From an uncultured Spirochaetales bacterium (GTDB taxonomy: Bacteria > Spirochaetota > Spirochaetia > Sphaerochaetales > Sphaerochaetaceae): a stretch of 10,676 bases of DNA. Position 1 is the stretch's first letter. Each line of letters begins with the position of its first letter. Where the stretch lies: the NCBI GenBank assembly GCA_937902565.1, contig CALFMX010000270.1:1-10676 (forward strand). The letters run 5' to 3'. Of this stretch, positions 1 to 9,300 are shown one piece after another. The translations under genes and the position numbers were made by a program. The notes beneath the pieces were generated by a model that was not told the origin of the DNA, did not search any database, and was given only the letters and a program-made list of their open reading frames with translations.

Positions 1-42
1 TTCTGCACGAGAGGGCTGTGATTGCAAAGTCGAGTATTTCAC
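1..42 (-). other. Likely out-of-frame continuation of the addA-like gene
   Basis: Read on the minus strand from position 42 in the frame shifted by one base relative to the upstream ORF, this edge encodes VKYSTLQSQPSRAE without a stop. Joined to the preceding IMAHE it gives a plausible helicase sequence, because family members usually continue after motif IV with a Y-x-V-x-Y-like strand and an Arg/Ser-rich turn. Restoring one G (GAGTG to GAGGTG) would make the frame continuous. Another frame gives an ATG-led peptide beginning MSEILDF, which I consider less likely. Only 14 codons are visible. Confidence 0.5.
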
Positions 43-1415
43 TCATGGGCCATGATGGTGGGGAAGATCTCGTTGAACCACTCGATCAGGGCGGGTTCGC
101 TGCGGTAGTTGGTCGCTAAGGAGAAGGCCTTGCCCCCATTGGCGACCAACTCGTCACCGAGGACCTTGAAGACGGAGACGTCCGCTCCCCTGAAGCGGTA
201 GATCGACTGCTTCTCATCACCGACGAAGAAGAGCTTCTGCCCCTCAAGGTCCCCGGCGGTTGGAACACCGTCACGCTCTCTGTCGCCCCGCTCCGAGAGG
301 AGGTAGAGCAGGTTCTTCTGCAGCTCGTTGTTGTCCTGGAACTCATCAATCATGATGTAGCGGAAGCGCTCTTTGAACGCCCGCCTGATCGCCTTGTTGC
401 GCTCCAGGATGTCGACGGCAAGGTTGGCGACATCGCCGAAGGTGAGGATTCCACTCTCCCGCTTCCTGGTGTGCACCGCCTCGATGAAACGGGAGGTGAA
501 AGTGAGGACCGCCTCGAGCCGATCCCGCTGGGTAAGGGTCGAGAGTGCGATGCACACCTTCATCCGGATTTCAAGGTAGTCGGTCCAGCTCTCGCTGATC
601 GTCAAGAGATCACCCTTCTTACCCGACGGCTTGCGCCGATGGCCGATAGTTGAGGATAGGAGGGCCAGCTCCTCCTCATGGCTTGCACACGAGGCGAGGC
701 GGTCAAGGATTGCAGAGGACTCATTGGCAACCTCGGCGACGGTCACAGGCCCGTCGCTGAGGGATGCATAGCGGCTAAGGATGACTACCAGGTCCCCCAT
801 GAGCCGGCTGTAGGCGCGTTCAACCTCAGCAATGATCGTAGCCTCGGCACCCTCATCGACGCTTCGAGGAAGCGGGTAATGGGTGATCGCAAGGGGGAGC
901 AACACCTCGTCGATGAGCCGATCGGGGGAGTAGAGGGTGCTGAGGATCCGGGCCCCTTCACTCTGGGGCCAGGAGTCGAGCAGGGCCTTGGCGCACTGTC
1001 GGGCGCTCTTTGTGGTCGCCTCATCGTCGATGGAGAAGTCGCTGACGATGCCGTAGTGGAGGGAATCGAGCTTGACGATGGTGCTGCAGAAGCTGTCAAG
1101 CGTCGCGATCGAGGTAGAGCCGAAGTCGGCGACCTGGGCTGCGACCGCCTCATCATCGGAGCAGAGCAGCAGGTGGCGGTAGATCCGGTCTTGCATCTCC
1201 CGCGCTGCCTTGCGCGTGAAGGTCAGCGTCAGGATCTCGTCGGCCTTCGCCTTGCCCTCGAGGACGAGGCGGATAAACCGGTAGCTGAGGACGGTGGTCT
1301 TGCCACTGCCAGCCCCTGCGCTGACGACACAGTTGTCGTCACACATGATGGCAGCCATCTGCTGGGCGTCAGGGGGGTATGGGAGTTGGGCGACGAAGTG
1401 GTCGAAGCTCATCAT
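39..1415 (-). CDS. addA: AddA-like UvrD/RecB-family helicase, prematurely stopped (probable frameshift)
   Basis: ATP-dependent SF1 DNA helicase subunit of an AddAB-type double-strand-break repair complex. The 458 readable residues carry the first helicase half in order: a Q-motif-like PPDAQQ at 15-20, Walker A GAGSGKT at 34-40, motif Ia TLTFTRKAA near 64, motif II DEFQD at 357-361, motif III GDEKQSIYRFRGAD at 399-412 and motif IV NYRS at 437-440. The frame then ends at a TGA (39-41). AddA proteins are normally about 1,000-1,200 residues, with further helicase motifs and a nuclease domain, so this is not a complete protein. The bases beyond the stop read on sensibly in a different frame, which points to a single-base deletion or a sequencing error. 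The start ATG at 1413-1415 overlaps the addB stop by 4 nt, with GGAG 12 nt upstream; a second ATG follows directly. The helicase assignment is firm. The AddA assignment leans on the partner gene. Confidence 0.88.
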   Translation of the reverse strand: MMSFDHFVAQLPYPPDAQQMAAIMCDDNCVVSAGAGSGKTTVLSYRFIRLVLEGKAKADEILTLTFTRKAAREMQDRIYRHLLLCSDDEAVAAQVADFGSTSIATLDSFCSTIVKLDSLHYGIVSDFSIDDEATTKSARQCAKALLDSWPQSEGARILSTLYSPDRLIDEVLLPLAITHYPLPRSVDEGAEATIIAEVERAYSRLMGDLVVILSRYASLSDGPVTVAEVANESSAILDRLASCASHEEELALLSSTIGHRRKPSGKKGDLLTISESWTDYLEIRMKVCIALSTLTQRDRLEAVLTFTSRFIEAVHTRKRESGILTFGDVANLAVDILERNKAIRRAFKERFRYIMIDEFQDNNELQKNLLYLLSERGDRERDGVPTAGDLEGQKLFFVGDEKQSIYRFRGADVSVFKVLGDELVANGGKAFSLATNYRSEPALIEWFNEIFPTIMAHE

Positions 1416-4006
1416 GGGGCTAGATATCTCCTACGGCAGAGGGGTCGGTATTCACACCCCTCACAGCTCTTTGGTGATGGGGTTGCCATCAGTTCTCCTC
1501 GGTCGACGGCTGTACCCAGGGTATCAAGGCGCCAATCCAGCACATCGCGCGAGAGGGTTGCCTCCTCACTCTCCGCCCCATCCCAGAGGGGGAAGTACCG
1601 CCCCTCCTTGACACTGTAGTATGAGGCGGAGGTGCACACGGCCCCTCCTTCCGCCTCAACCAGGCGCTGGTAGAGGGAGAGCTGGTAACTCTGTGGACGC
1701 TCGCTCATCTTGCGCATCGGCGGCGCACCCTTCTTGTAGTCGATGACACCATGCTCGCCGCCGGCCCGCTCAACGATCCGGTCGATCCGCCCGTTGAGGT
1801 AGAGTCCCCCCTCGGTGTGCGTGAGCTCGGTCTCGAAACCGACGGAACGCTCCCCGTCATGGTGGCGCCGCTCCTCGCCCAGGATTGCCAAAAGCAGATG
1901 TCGGTGGGCACCCACGATCCACGCCCTGATCGATGGGGTCGGGCCCCGCTCTCCAAAGACTTCGACAAGAGCTTCGTCGAAGAGGGCGAGGAGCATCGGG
2001 CGGTACTCCTCCTCCTTCGTGCTGTCAAAGGGATTGGCCGAAGAGAAGAAGCGCTGCAGCACCAGGTGCTCCAAGGTCCCGATGAGGCGATGGTCGACCA
2101 GGGAGCTCTCCCACTCCTCCTCGTTGATTCTCAAGAGATAGCGGGCGAGGAAGGCGTAGGGACAGCGGTCGAAGAGGTCGATCTTGGTTGCCGAGAGTTC
2201 CAGCAACGGCTCCCCGTCATGCTCCTTCTTAAGGCGCCCGACCAGCGATGGGTGGATGGGGTGGCGGGTGTAGTCATCACTGCGGGCCTTGAGGGTCGCC
2301 AGGCGCGCACGGTCAAACCACGCTCTCTGGGAGGGAAGCGGGCGGCCCTTCCCGACCGCTTCTCCCCGCCACAGGGCCAGCTCTGCCACGTAGGGGTCGT
2401 CATCGATCAAGAGGCTCGTCTTCAGCTCCACCAGCTTGTCCTGTTCAAAGAAGGGGGCCGGCGGCAGGGTCTCCCCCTCATAGCGGCGCAGGTGACAGGA
2501 GAGGTGCACCGACTCCACCGGCTCGGAGACTGCGACCAGGTGGGCCATGGTGGTGTCGCTCGCCCCCCGCTCCTCCTCATCGGGGAGGAAGGAGAGCGGA
2601 CGATCGACGACAGCGGCGCCCTCCTGGTCCAAGCCGATGACAAAGAGGTGGGCGCTGTTCATGGTCGCCACCTGCGGCCACCCATAGACGGCGATGCCGC
2701 CATCCCTCTGCTGAAAGACGTAGCGTTTGGCCCTCAGGGTGGTGATAAGCCAGCTGAAGAGCCGTTTGTAGGAGGTCGTACCGGTGATAATGAGTGCCTG
2801 ATCGATCTCGGCGATGGCATCGAGGCAGAAGGAGTAGACCTCCTCCCCTGTGCTTCCATGCCACTGGTCACTGACGAAGTAGGTGTCCTGGAAGTGGTTG
2901 AGCTTCCGTCTGAGCTCACCCGTACTCTCCGCTTCGACAATCCCGGTGATGCTCTCTTTCAGATCCCGATACCACCCTACCAACTCCCGGTGTTGGAGCC
3001 GCTCGATGAACTGGTCACTCTGATGGACCGAGCCCTCAAAGATTGATTTGTCGACTGCACGGCGGATGAAGCGGTGGGCGACCTCCTCGTCGGCCCATGG
3101 TACCGAGGGGTCGAGCAGCAGGGCCTTGAGGCTCTCAAGGCTGAAGGAGTCATCGTAGACCTCACTCAGGCGCAGCAGGAAGCGTCCCCCCGGGTAGGTG
3201 AGCGGGCTCCGCCCCTCACGGATGGAGAGGGGGATGTCGTAGTGGGCCGCCTCCTCAGCGAGGATCGGCACAAGGGTGTCGGCGGAGGCACAGCCAATGG
3301 TGATCTCATGGCAGGCTGTCCCCTCCTCCAGCATCCGCCGGATGGTCCTCAGCGTCGAGCGGATCTCCTGCAGATGGTTGGGGTAGACCGTAAGCGGAGC
3401 CAACAAAGCCTGCCTCGTGGGCCACACTTCGATATTGGCCGGGCGCCCTATCTCATCGAGCAGGGATTCGCTGTGCGCGATGGTATCGCTGTAGAGGATG
3501 AGGTACCGCACGGAGGTATCCCAATCGGGCGGGAGGCTTGCCCCGACCCAGCGTGGCTCGAAGAGTTGGTGCTCCTGTATGAAGCGCGTGTACTCACGGT
3601 AGAGGAGGAGGAGATCGGCCTTCAGCGCGCCATCGAGGCGGTCGATCAGCTCGCTGTCGTCGACGACGAGCTTGAGGGCAGGCAGCATGGCGGCGATGGT
3701 TCGCTCAAGGCGCTGGAACGACTGGGGGTAGCGGGCATTGACCAGCCGGGAGAGTGGTACTCCCCCTTCAATGAGCTGGTGGACAAAGAGCTGGCGGATG
3801 AGGGTGTTGGTAGGCGTCTGGGTCAGAGAGTGGGAGAGAAAGCGGGAGCGGAAGGTATCGAAGGAGATAGCCCGGTCCCGGAGGATCGAGCCCCTCTTCG
3901 AGTGGAGTGCGTAGTCTGTGAGCGCTGACCTGGCTGCCGCTTCGGTCGGGAAGACACACACTGCCCCGGTTTCAAATGCACTGAATACATAAGCTCGTTT
4001 ATCCAT
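1412..4006 (-). CDS. addB: AddB-like PD-(D/E)XK nuclease with iron-sulfur cysteines
   Basis: Predicted second subunit of an AddAB-type helicase-nuclease acting in recombinational repair (864 aa). The C-terminal nuclease domain shows GTLEH (His about 647), GRID (Asp 742), IDYKKG (Asp 756, Lys 758) and QSYQLSLY (Gln 772/775), the expected order for RecB-like PD-(D/E)XK nucleases. Four cysteines fit the AddB iron-sulfur cluster: Cys 615 in FDRCPYAF just before the nuclease fold, and Cys 848, 851 and 857 in CEGCEYRPLC at the end. The N-terminal part looks like a degenerate helicase fold. It begins with VCVFPTEAAA where a Walker A would precede, and no GxGKT/S motif is visible, so it probably does not hydrolyse ATP. 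The stop overlaps the addA ATG (4 nt), so the two are translationally coupled. No Shine-Dalgarno sequence precedes the start ATG at 4004-4006, and a -10-like element lies 9 nt upstream. Confidence 0.87.
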   Translation of the reverse strand: MDKRAYVFSAFETGAVCVFPTEAAARSALTDYALHSKRGSILRDRAISFDTFRSRFLSHSLTQTPTNTLIRQLFVHQLIEGGVPLSRLVNARYPQSFQRLERTIAAMLPALKLVVDDSELIDRLDGALKADLLLLYREYTRFIQEHQLFEPRWVGASLPPDWDTSVRYLILYSDTIAHSESLLDEIGRPANIEVWPTRQALLAPLTVYPNHLQEIRSTLRTIRRMLEEGTACHEITIGCASADTLVPILAEEAAHYDIPLSIREGRSPLTYPGGRFLLRLSEVYDDSFSLESLKALLLDPSVPWADEEVAHRFIRRAVDKSIFEGSVHQSDQFIERLQHRELVGWYRDLKESITGIVEAESTGELRRKLNHFQDTYFVSDQWHGSTGEEVYSFCLDAIAEIDQALIITGTTSYKRLFSWLITTLRAKRYVFQQRDGGIAVYGWPQVATMNSAHLFVIGLDQEGAAVVDRPLSFLPDEEERGASDTTMAHLVAVSEPVESVHLSCHLRRYEGETLPPAPFFEQDKLVELKTSLLIDDDPYVAELALWRGEAVGKGRPLPSQRAWFDRARLATLKARSDDYTRHPIHPSLVGRLKKEHDGEPLLELSATKIDLFDRCPYAFLARYLLRINEEEWESSLVDHRLIGTLEHLVLQRFFSSANPFDSTKEEEYRPMLLALFDEALVEVFGERGPTPSIRAWIVGAHRHLLLAILGEERRHHDGERSVGFETELTHTEGGLYLNGRIDRIVERAGGEHGVIDYKKGAPPMRKMSERPQSYQLSLYQRLVEAEGGAVCTSASYYSVKEGRYFPLWDGAESEEATLSRDVLDWRLDTLGTAVDRGELMATPSPKSCEGCEYRPLCRRRYLAP

Positions 4007-4015
4007 AGTCGTTGC

Positions 4016-4024
4016 AGTATACCA
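4016..4024 (-). promoter_or_regulatory. Candidate extended -10 promoter of addB (near-leaderless)
   Basis: The minus strand reads TGGTATACT, an extended -10 (TG-N-TATACT). The hexamer lies at 4021-4016, 9 nt before the addB ATG, so transcription would start about 2-3 nt before the start codon. The -35 region is weak (TCATCA at 4045-4040 with an 18-nt spacer). On the plus strand the same bases read GTATACC and could serve as a weak -10 for the divergent protease gene. The call rests on motif match and position only. Confidence 0.4.
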
Positions 4025-4048
4025 TGTTTGGAGCTAGGATGATGATCA

Positions 4049-4894
4049 ATGAAGCGCATAGAATCCGACCCCGCCCAATGGAGAGCCCGCCTCCTGTTCA
4101 CCATGGTGTTCAGCCTCGCCTGCTGGCTCGTCCTCGGTCTCAACCTTGTGCGCCTCCTTGGCAGTTGGACGCCACCCTACATTGCGGCCAACCTCCCCTT
4201 CTTCGCAATGGCGGCGGGCCTGCTCCTCTCACTGCGCTTCATCCTGCATACCGATCTCTCCACAATCATGACCGATCACAGGCGGATACGGCAGAAACCA
4301 CTCTGGCTCGGCTTCGGTGCCTATCTGGCCACCCACCTGCTCTTCCTGCTTGCAACCGCCATGGCCGATCCTGGACTCATCATCTACAATCCAGGGCCGC
4401 TTGCCACGCGCATCCCCTTCATCGTTGCCGCCCTCATCATCACGCCGATCCAGACCACCAGTGAGGAGCTGCTCTTTCGAATCTTGCCGGTGCGCTTCAT
4501 CCAAGGTTCCAGCTTGAAGCCAAGCGCCCTCGTCTCCCTTGTCAGCGCAGCCCTCTTCACCCTCCCCCACCTCTCAAACCAGGAGGTCACCCAAGGCTCG
4601 AACCGTACCATTGTCCTGCTCTACTATGCCATCTTTGCAGCTACCATCACCTACCTCTCGCTCAGGAACGGAGGCTTTGAGGTAGCGGTGGGTGTGCATG
4701 CAGCCAACAACCTCTTTGTCGCCATCTTCGCCAACTACAGCAACTCATCACTGCCGAGCCACTCCCTCTTCTTCTCCCACCGCCTGCCGGGAAGCGCAGC
4801 CGACCTGGTCCAACTCATCATAAGCCTCGCTGTTGTGGCCCTGGTGACCGGACGGGAGAGGGAGGCATCAGAGTGTAAGGGGGATGCCTCGTAG
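4049..4894 (+). CDS. CPBP-family (CAAX protease-like) intramembrane metalloprotease
   Basis: Integral-membrane protein of 281 aa with about seven to eight hydrophobic segments (approximately 14-37, 47-67, 86-104, 120-136, 158-178, 188-205, 213-230 and 253-268). The three family motifs are present: EELLFR (Glu 139, Glu 140, Arg 144), FTLPH (Phe 170, His 174) and HAANN (His 217, Asn 220/221). These form the metal-dependent glutamic protease site seen in Rce1/CPBP proteins. Bacterial members include bacteriocin self-immunity and pheromone- or toxin-processing proteases, and the substrate here is unknown. The ATG at 4049 has AGGA 9 nt upstream. It diverges from addB across 42 nt and converges on eno, with nothing that links it functionally to either. 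An extended stretch (about 231-250) separates the last two membrane segments. Family assignment is confident; role is not. Confidence 0.85.
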   Translation: MKRIESDPAQWRARLLFTMVFSLACWLVLGLNLVRLLGSWTPPYIAANLPFFAMAAGLLLSLRFILHTDLSTIMTDHRRIRQKPLWLGFGAYLATHLLFLLATAMADPGLIIYNPGPLATRIPFIVAALIITPIQTTSEELLFRILPVRFIQGSSLKPSALVSLVSAALFTLPHLSNQEVTQGSNRTIVLLYYAIFAATITYLSLRNGGFEVAVGVHAANNLFVAIFANYSNSSLPSHSLFFSHRLPGSAADLVQLIISLAVVALVTGREREASECKGDAS

Positions 4895-4934
4895 AGTAGC
4901 TGCAAGCCATCAGGAAGCACATGACCCAATAAAT

Positions 4935-4962
4935 CTTCAGGCCACCTCGCGGTGGCCTGAAG
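4935..4962 (-). terminator. Intrinsic terminator after eno (possibly bidirectional)
   Basis: A perfect 12-bp stem, CTTCAGGCCACC paired with GGTGGCCTGAAG, with a TCGC tetraloop on the plus strand. It lies 21 nt beyond the eno stop codon. On the minus strand the stem is followed by ATTTATT, a short U-rich tail. On the plus strand it is preceded by AATAAAT and followed by TATCGGTA, so termination of the protease transcript would be weaker. Apart from this hairpin, the 89-nt gap 4895-4983 shows nothing recognisable. Confidence 0.85.
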
Positions 4963-4983
4963 TATCGGTATGAACGGTGTTGG

Positions 4984-7383
<2,400 letters not shown>

Positions 7384-7384
<1 letters not shown>

Positions 7385-8130
7385 TGCGTATCATCATCTG
7401 CGAAGACAAGAACGACTTGGGCCTCGAAGCGTCCAAGCTCGGCATCAACCTCATCAGGCAGGCAATCGAGGAGCGAGGCGAGGCGGCCATTGCGGTGGGC
7501 ACCGGATTGAGCCAGTTCTCCCTCTATGCCCACCTGTGCAAAAGCGACCTCGATTGGTCCAAGGTGACCGCCTTCGGTCTAAACGAGTATGTGGGCATCT
7601 CCCCATCCCACCCCTCCTCATTCCGCTACTACCTGCAAACCCGCTTCATCAAGCGGGTCGACACCCTCAAGGCCTACCATGAGGTGCAGGGGGATGCGGC
7701 CGACCTGGAGGCCGAGGTGGCCCGCCTCAATGCACTCAGCCGGGGAGCGCAGATCGACGTTGCCTTCCTCAGCATCGGTGAGAATGGGCACATCGGCTTC
7801 AACGACCCACCTGCCGACTTCAACACCACCGACCCCTATATCATCGTCCAGCTCGATGAACGGTGCAGGCGACAGCAGGTCGGGGAGGGGTGGTTCTCTA
7901 CCCTCGAGGAGGTGCCGACAGCGGCCATCACCATGTCGGTGAGGCATATGCTGCACTCCCGCCACGTGATCTGCTCGGTCCCCGACCAGCGAAAGGCCCG
8001 GGCGGTGGCGATGTGCCTCTACGACCAGATCTCCCCCTACTCCCCCGCCTCGGCCCTGCGGACCAAGCGCGAGTGCTCCCTCTTTCTCGACCGCACCTCA
8101 TCAATGCTGGTCATGGGAGACCGACGGTGA
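7384..8130 (+). CDS. Glucosamine-6-phosphate deaminase-like sugar-phosphate protein (NagB superfamily)
   Basis: A 248-aa cytoplasmic protein of the NagB/6-phosphogluconolactonase superfamily. The signature IGENGHIGFNDPP (131-143) contains the conserved His 136. LDERCRRQQVGEGWF (157-171) and the C-terminal LRTKRECSLFLDR are typical of a NagB-like subgroup usually annotated as glucosamine-6-phosphate deaminase, which converts glucosamine-6-phosphate to fructose-6-phosphate and ammonia. In that group the active-site segment normally reads (M/L)DEYxG. Here it is GLNEYVG, with Asn 67 in place of the catalytic Asp (Asp72 of E. coli NagB), so deaminase activity is doubtful. The frame is open from 7342, but ATG 7384 gives the usual N-terminus, follows GAGGAGG (7367-7373) by 10 nt, and is coupled to the preceding stop. 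A weak terminator follows. It could instead be an inactive or altered-specificity homologue. Confidence 0.8.
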
Positions 8131-8148
8131 CACAAGAGTCGTATCACA

Positions 8149-8170
8149 AGGCAGGGTCTGCCTATTGTTT
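8149..8170 (+). terminator. Possible weak intrinsic terminator after the deaminase-like gene
   Basis: AGGCAG (8149-8154) and CTGCCT (8158-8163) form a 6-bp stem with a GGT loop, followed by ATTGTTT. The short stem makes efficiency doubtful. It overlaps the -35 of the next promoter, so the two transcription units are packed tightly. Confidence 0.4.
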
Positions 8171-8193
8171 CTGATATATTAGTATGTTAGAAT
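8165..8193 (+). promoter_or_regulatory. Candidate promoter of the uxuA operon
   Basis: TTGTTT (8165-8170), a 17-nt spacer, then TAGAAT (8188-8193), which matches TATAAT at five of six positions. TG at 8185-8186 makes it an extended -10. The predicted start is near 8200, leaving a leader of about 22 nt that carries GGAGG at 8211-8215, 7 nt before the uxuA ATG. A second -10-like TATACT lies at 8199-8204 but has no good -35. Confidence 0.55.
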
Positions 8194-8205
8194 AGGAGTA
8201 TACTA
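8180..8205. promoter_or_regulatory. Candidate operator for the GntR-type regulator
   Basis: An 8-bp perfect palindrome AGTATACT (8197-8204) sits at the predicted transcription start. A wider inverted repeat TAGTAT (8180-8185) / ATACTA (8200-8205) brackets the -10. UxuR/ExuR and other FadR-subfamily regulators are known to bind palindromes centred on GTATAC-like cores, and such a regulator is encoded in this operon. Binding by that protein is inferred. The A/T-rich motif could equally be just promoter sequence. Confidence 0.35.
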
Positions 8206-8222
8206 CCTACGGAGGACCCACC

Positions 8223-9299
8223 ATGATGCATATGACCCTGCGCTGGTTCGGCTCAAAGCACGATACCGTCACTTTGGAACAGATCAAACAAATCCCTGGA
8301 GTCGAGGGAGTTATCACGACTCTATATGACATTCCCGCCGGAGAAGTCTGGCCGCGAGAGCGCATCAAGGCGCTCAAGGACGAGGTCGAGGCAGCAGGGC
8401 TGAAGGTCCTGGGCATCGAGAGTGTCAACATCCACGACGACATCAAGATCGGCAACGAGAACCGGGACAAGTGGATCGACAACTACATTGCCACCCTCGA
8501 AGCCCTCGGAGAAGAGGGGATCACCACCGTCTGCTACAACTTCATGCCGGTCTTCGACTGGACCCGCACCGACCTGGCCAAGGTCCGCCCCGACGGATCG
8601 ACGGTCCTCGCCTACGACCAGAAGATCGTCGACACCATCGACCCCAAGGCATTCTTCGACCAGACCAACGCCAGCAGCCAGGGCTTCGAGATGCCCGGCT
8701 GGGAGCCTGAGCGCCTCGCCAAGGTCAAGGACCTCTTCGACGCATACAAGGATGTCACCGAGGAGAAGCTCTTCGACAACCTCGTCTACTTCCTCAAGCG
8801 CATCCAGCCTACCTGTGAGAAGTACGATATCAAGATGGCCATCCACCCCGACGATCCCGCCTGGCCCGTCTTCGGCCTGCCGAGGATCATCACCCGCCTC
8901 GACCGCATCCAGAAACTGATGAAGGCCGTCGATGCGCCGTTCAATGGTGTGACCTTCTGCGCCGGCTCCTACGGGACCAACCCCAACAACGACCTGCCCG
9001 GCATGATCAGGGCCTTGAAGGGCCGGGTCCACTTTGCCCATATCCGCAACCTCCACCACTTCGAGGATGGGGTCTTCGAGGAGGCCGCCCACCTCTCCAG
9101 CGATGGATCGTTCGACCTCTACGAGATCGTCAAGGCGCTCTACGACATCGGCTTCGAGGGTCCGGCACGTCCTGACCACGGGCGGATGATCTGGGGCGAG
9201 GTGGCGATGCCCGGGTACGGCCTCTACGACCGTGCCCTCGGCTCCCAGTACATCCTCGGCCTCTACGAGGCGATCACCAAGGCTGACCGGAGCAGGTGA
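8223..9299 (+). CDS. uxuA: Mannonate dehydratase
   Basis: Dehydrates D-mannonate to 2-keto-3-deoxygluconate in hexuronate (glucuronate) catabolism; cytoplasmic and metal-dependent. The 358-aa length fits the UxuA family. The N-terminal MTLRWFG opening, the VCYNFMPVFDWTRTDL segment (103-118), and the likely metal ligands are all visible: His 208 (IHPDDP), Cys 246 (TFCAGSYG), His 273 (AHIRN) and Asp 318 (RPDHGR). The first ATG at 8223 is 7 nt after GGAGG; ATGs at 8226 and 8232 are possible alternatives. It is first in an operon, with the GntR gene starting 1 nt after its stop and a probable fructuronate reductase gene behind that. It probably has its own promoter and an operator-like palindrome upstream. 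Nothing in the sequence suggests loss of function. Confidence 0.96.
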   Translation: MMHMTLRWFGSKHDTVTLEQIKQIPGVEGVITTLYDIPAGEVWPRERIKALKDEVEAAGLKVLGIESVNIHDDIKIGNENRDKWIDNYIATLEALGEEGITTVCYNFMPVFDWTRTDLAKVRPDGSTVLAYDQKIVDTIDPKAFFDQTNASSQGFEMPGWEPERLAKVKDLFDAYKDVTEEKLFDNLVYFLKRIQPTCEKYDIKMAIHPDDPAWPVFGLPRIITRLDRIQKLMKAVDAPFNGVTFCAGSYGTNPNNDLPGMIRALKGRVHFAHIRNLHHFEDGVFEEAAHLSSDGSFDLYEIVKALYDIGFEGPARPDHGRMIWGEVAMPGYGLYDRALGSQYILGLYEAITKADRSR

Positions 9300-9300
9300 T

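Noticed and set aside
1..57. Separate small gene starting at an ATG overlapping the addA stop (peptide beginning MSEILDF)
   Set aside because: It would leave AddA truncated to a non-functional half, and the alternative frame gives a better family continuation. It cannot be fully excluded with so few bases.
1751..3046. Long plus-strand open frame (431 codons) opposite addB
   Set aside because: It lies wholly antisense to a gene with clear nuclease motifs, has no family motif or ribosome binding site, and its composition is what a GC-rich antisense frame produces.
8131..8222. Riboswitch in the uxuA leader
   Set aside because: The predicted leader is only about 22 nt and contains no structured element beyond the palindrome.
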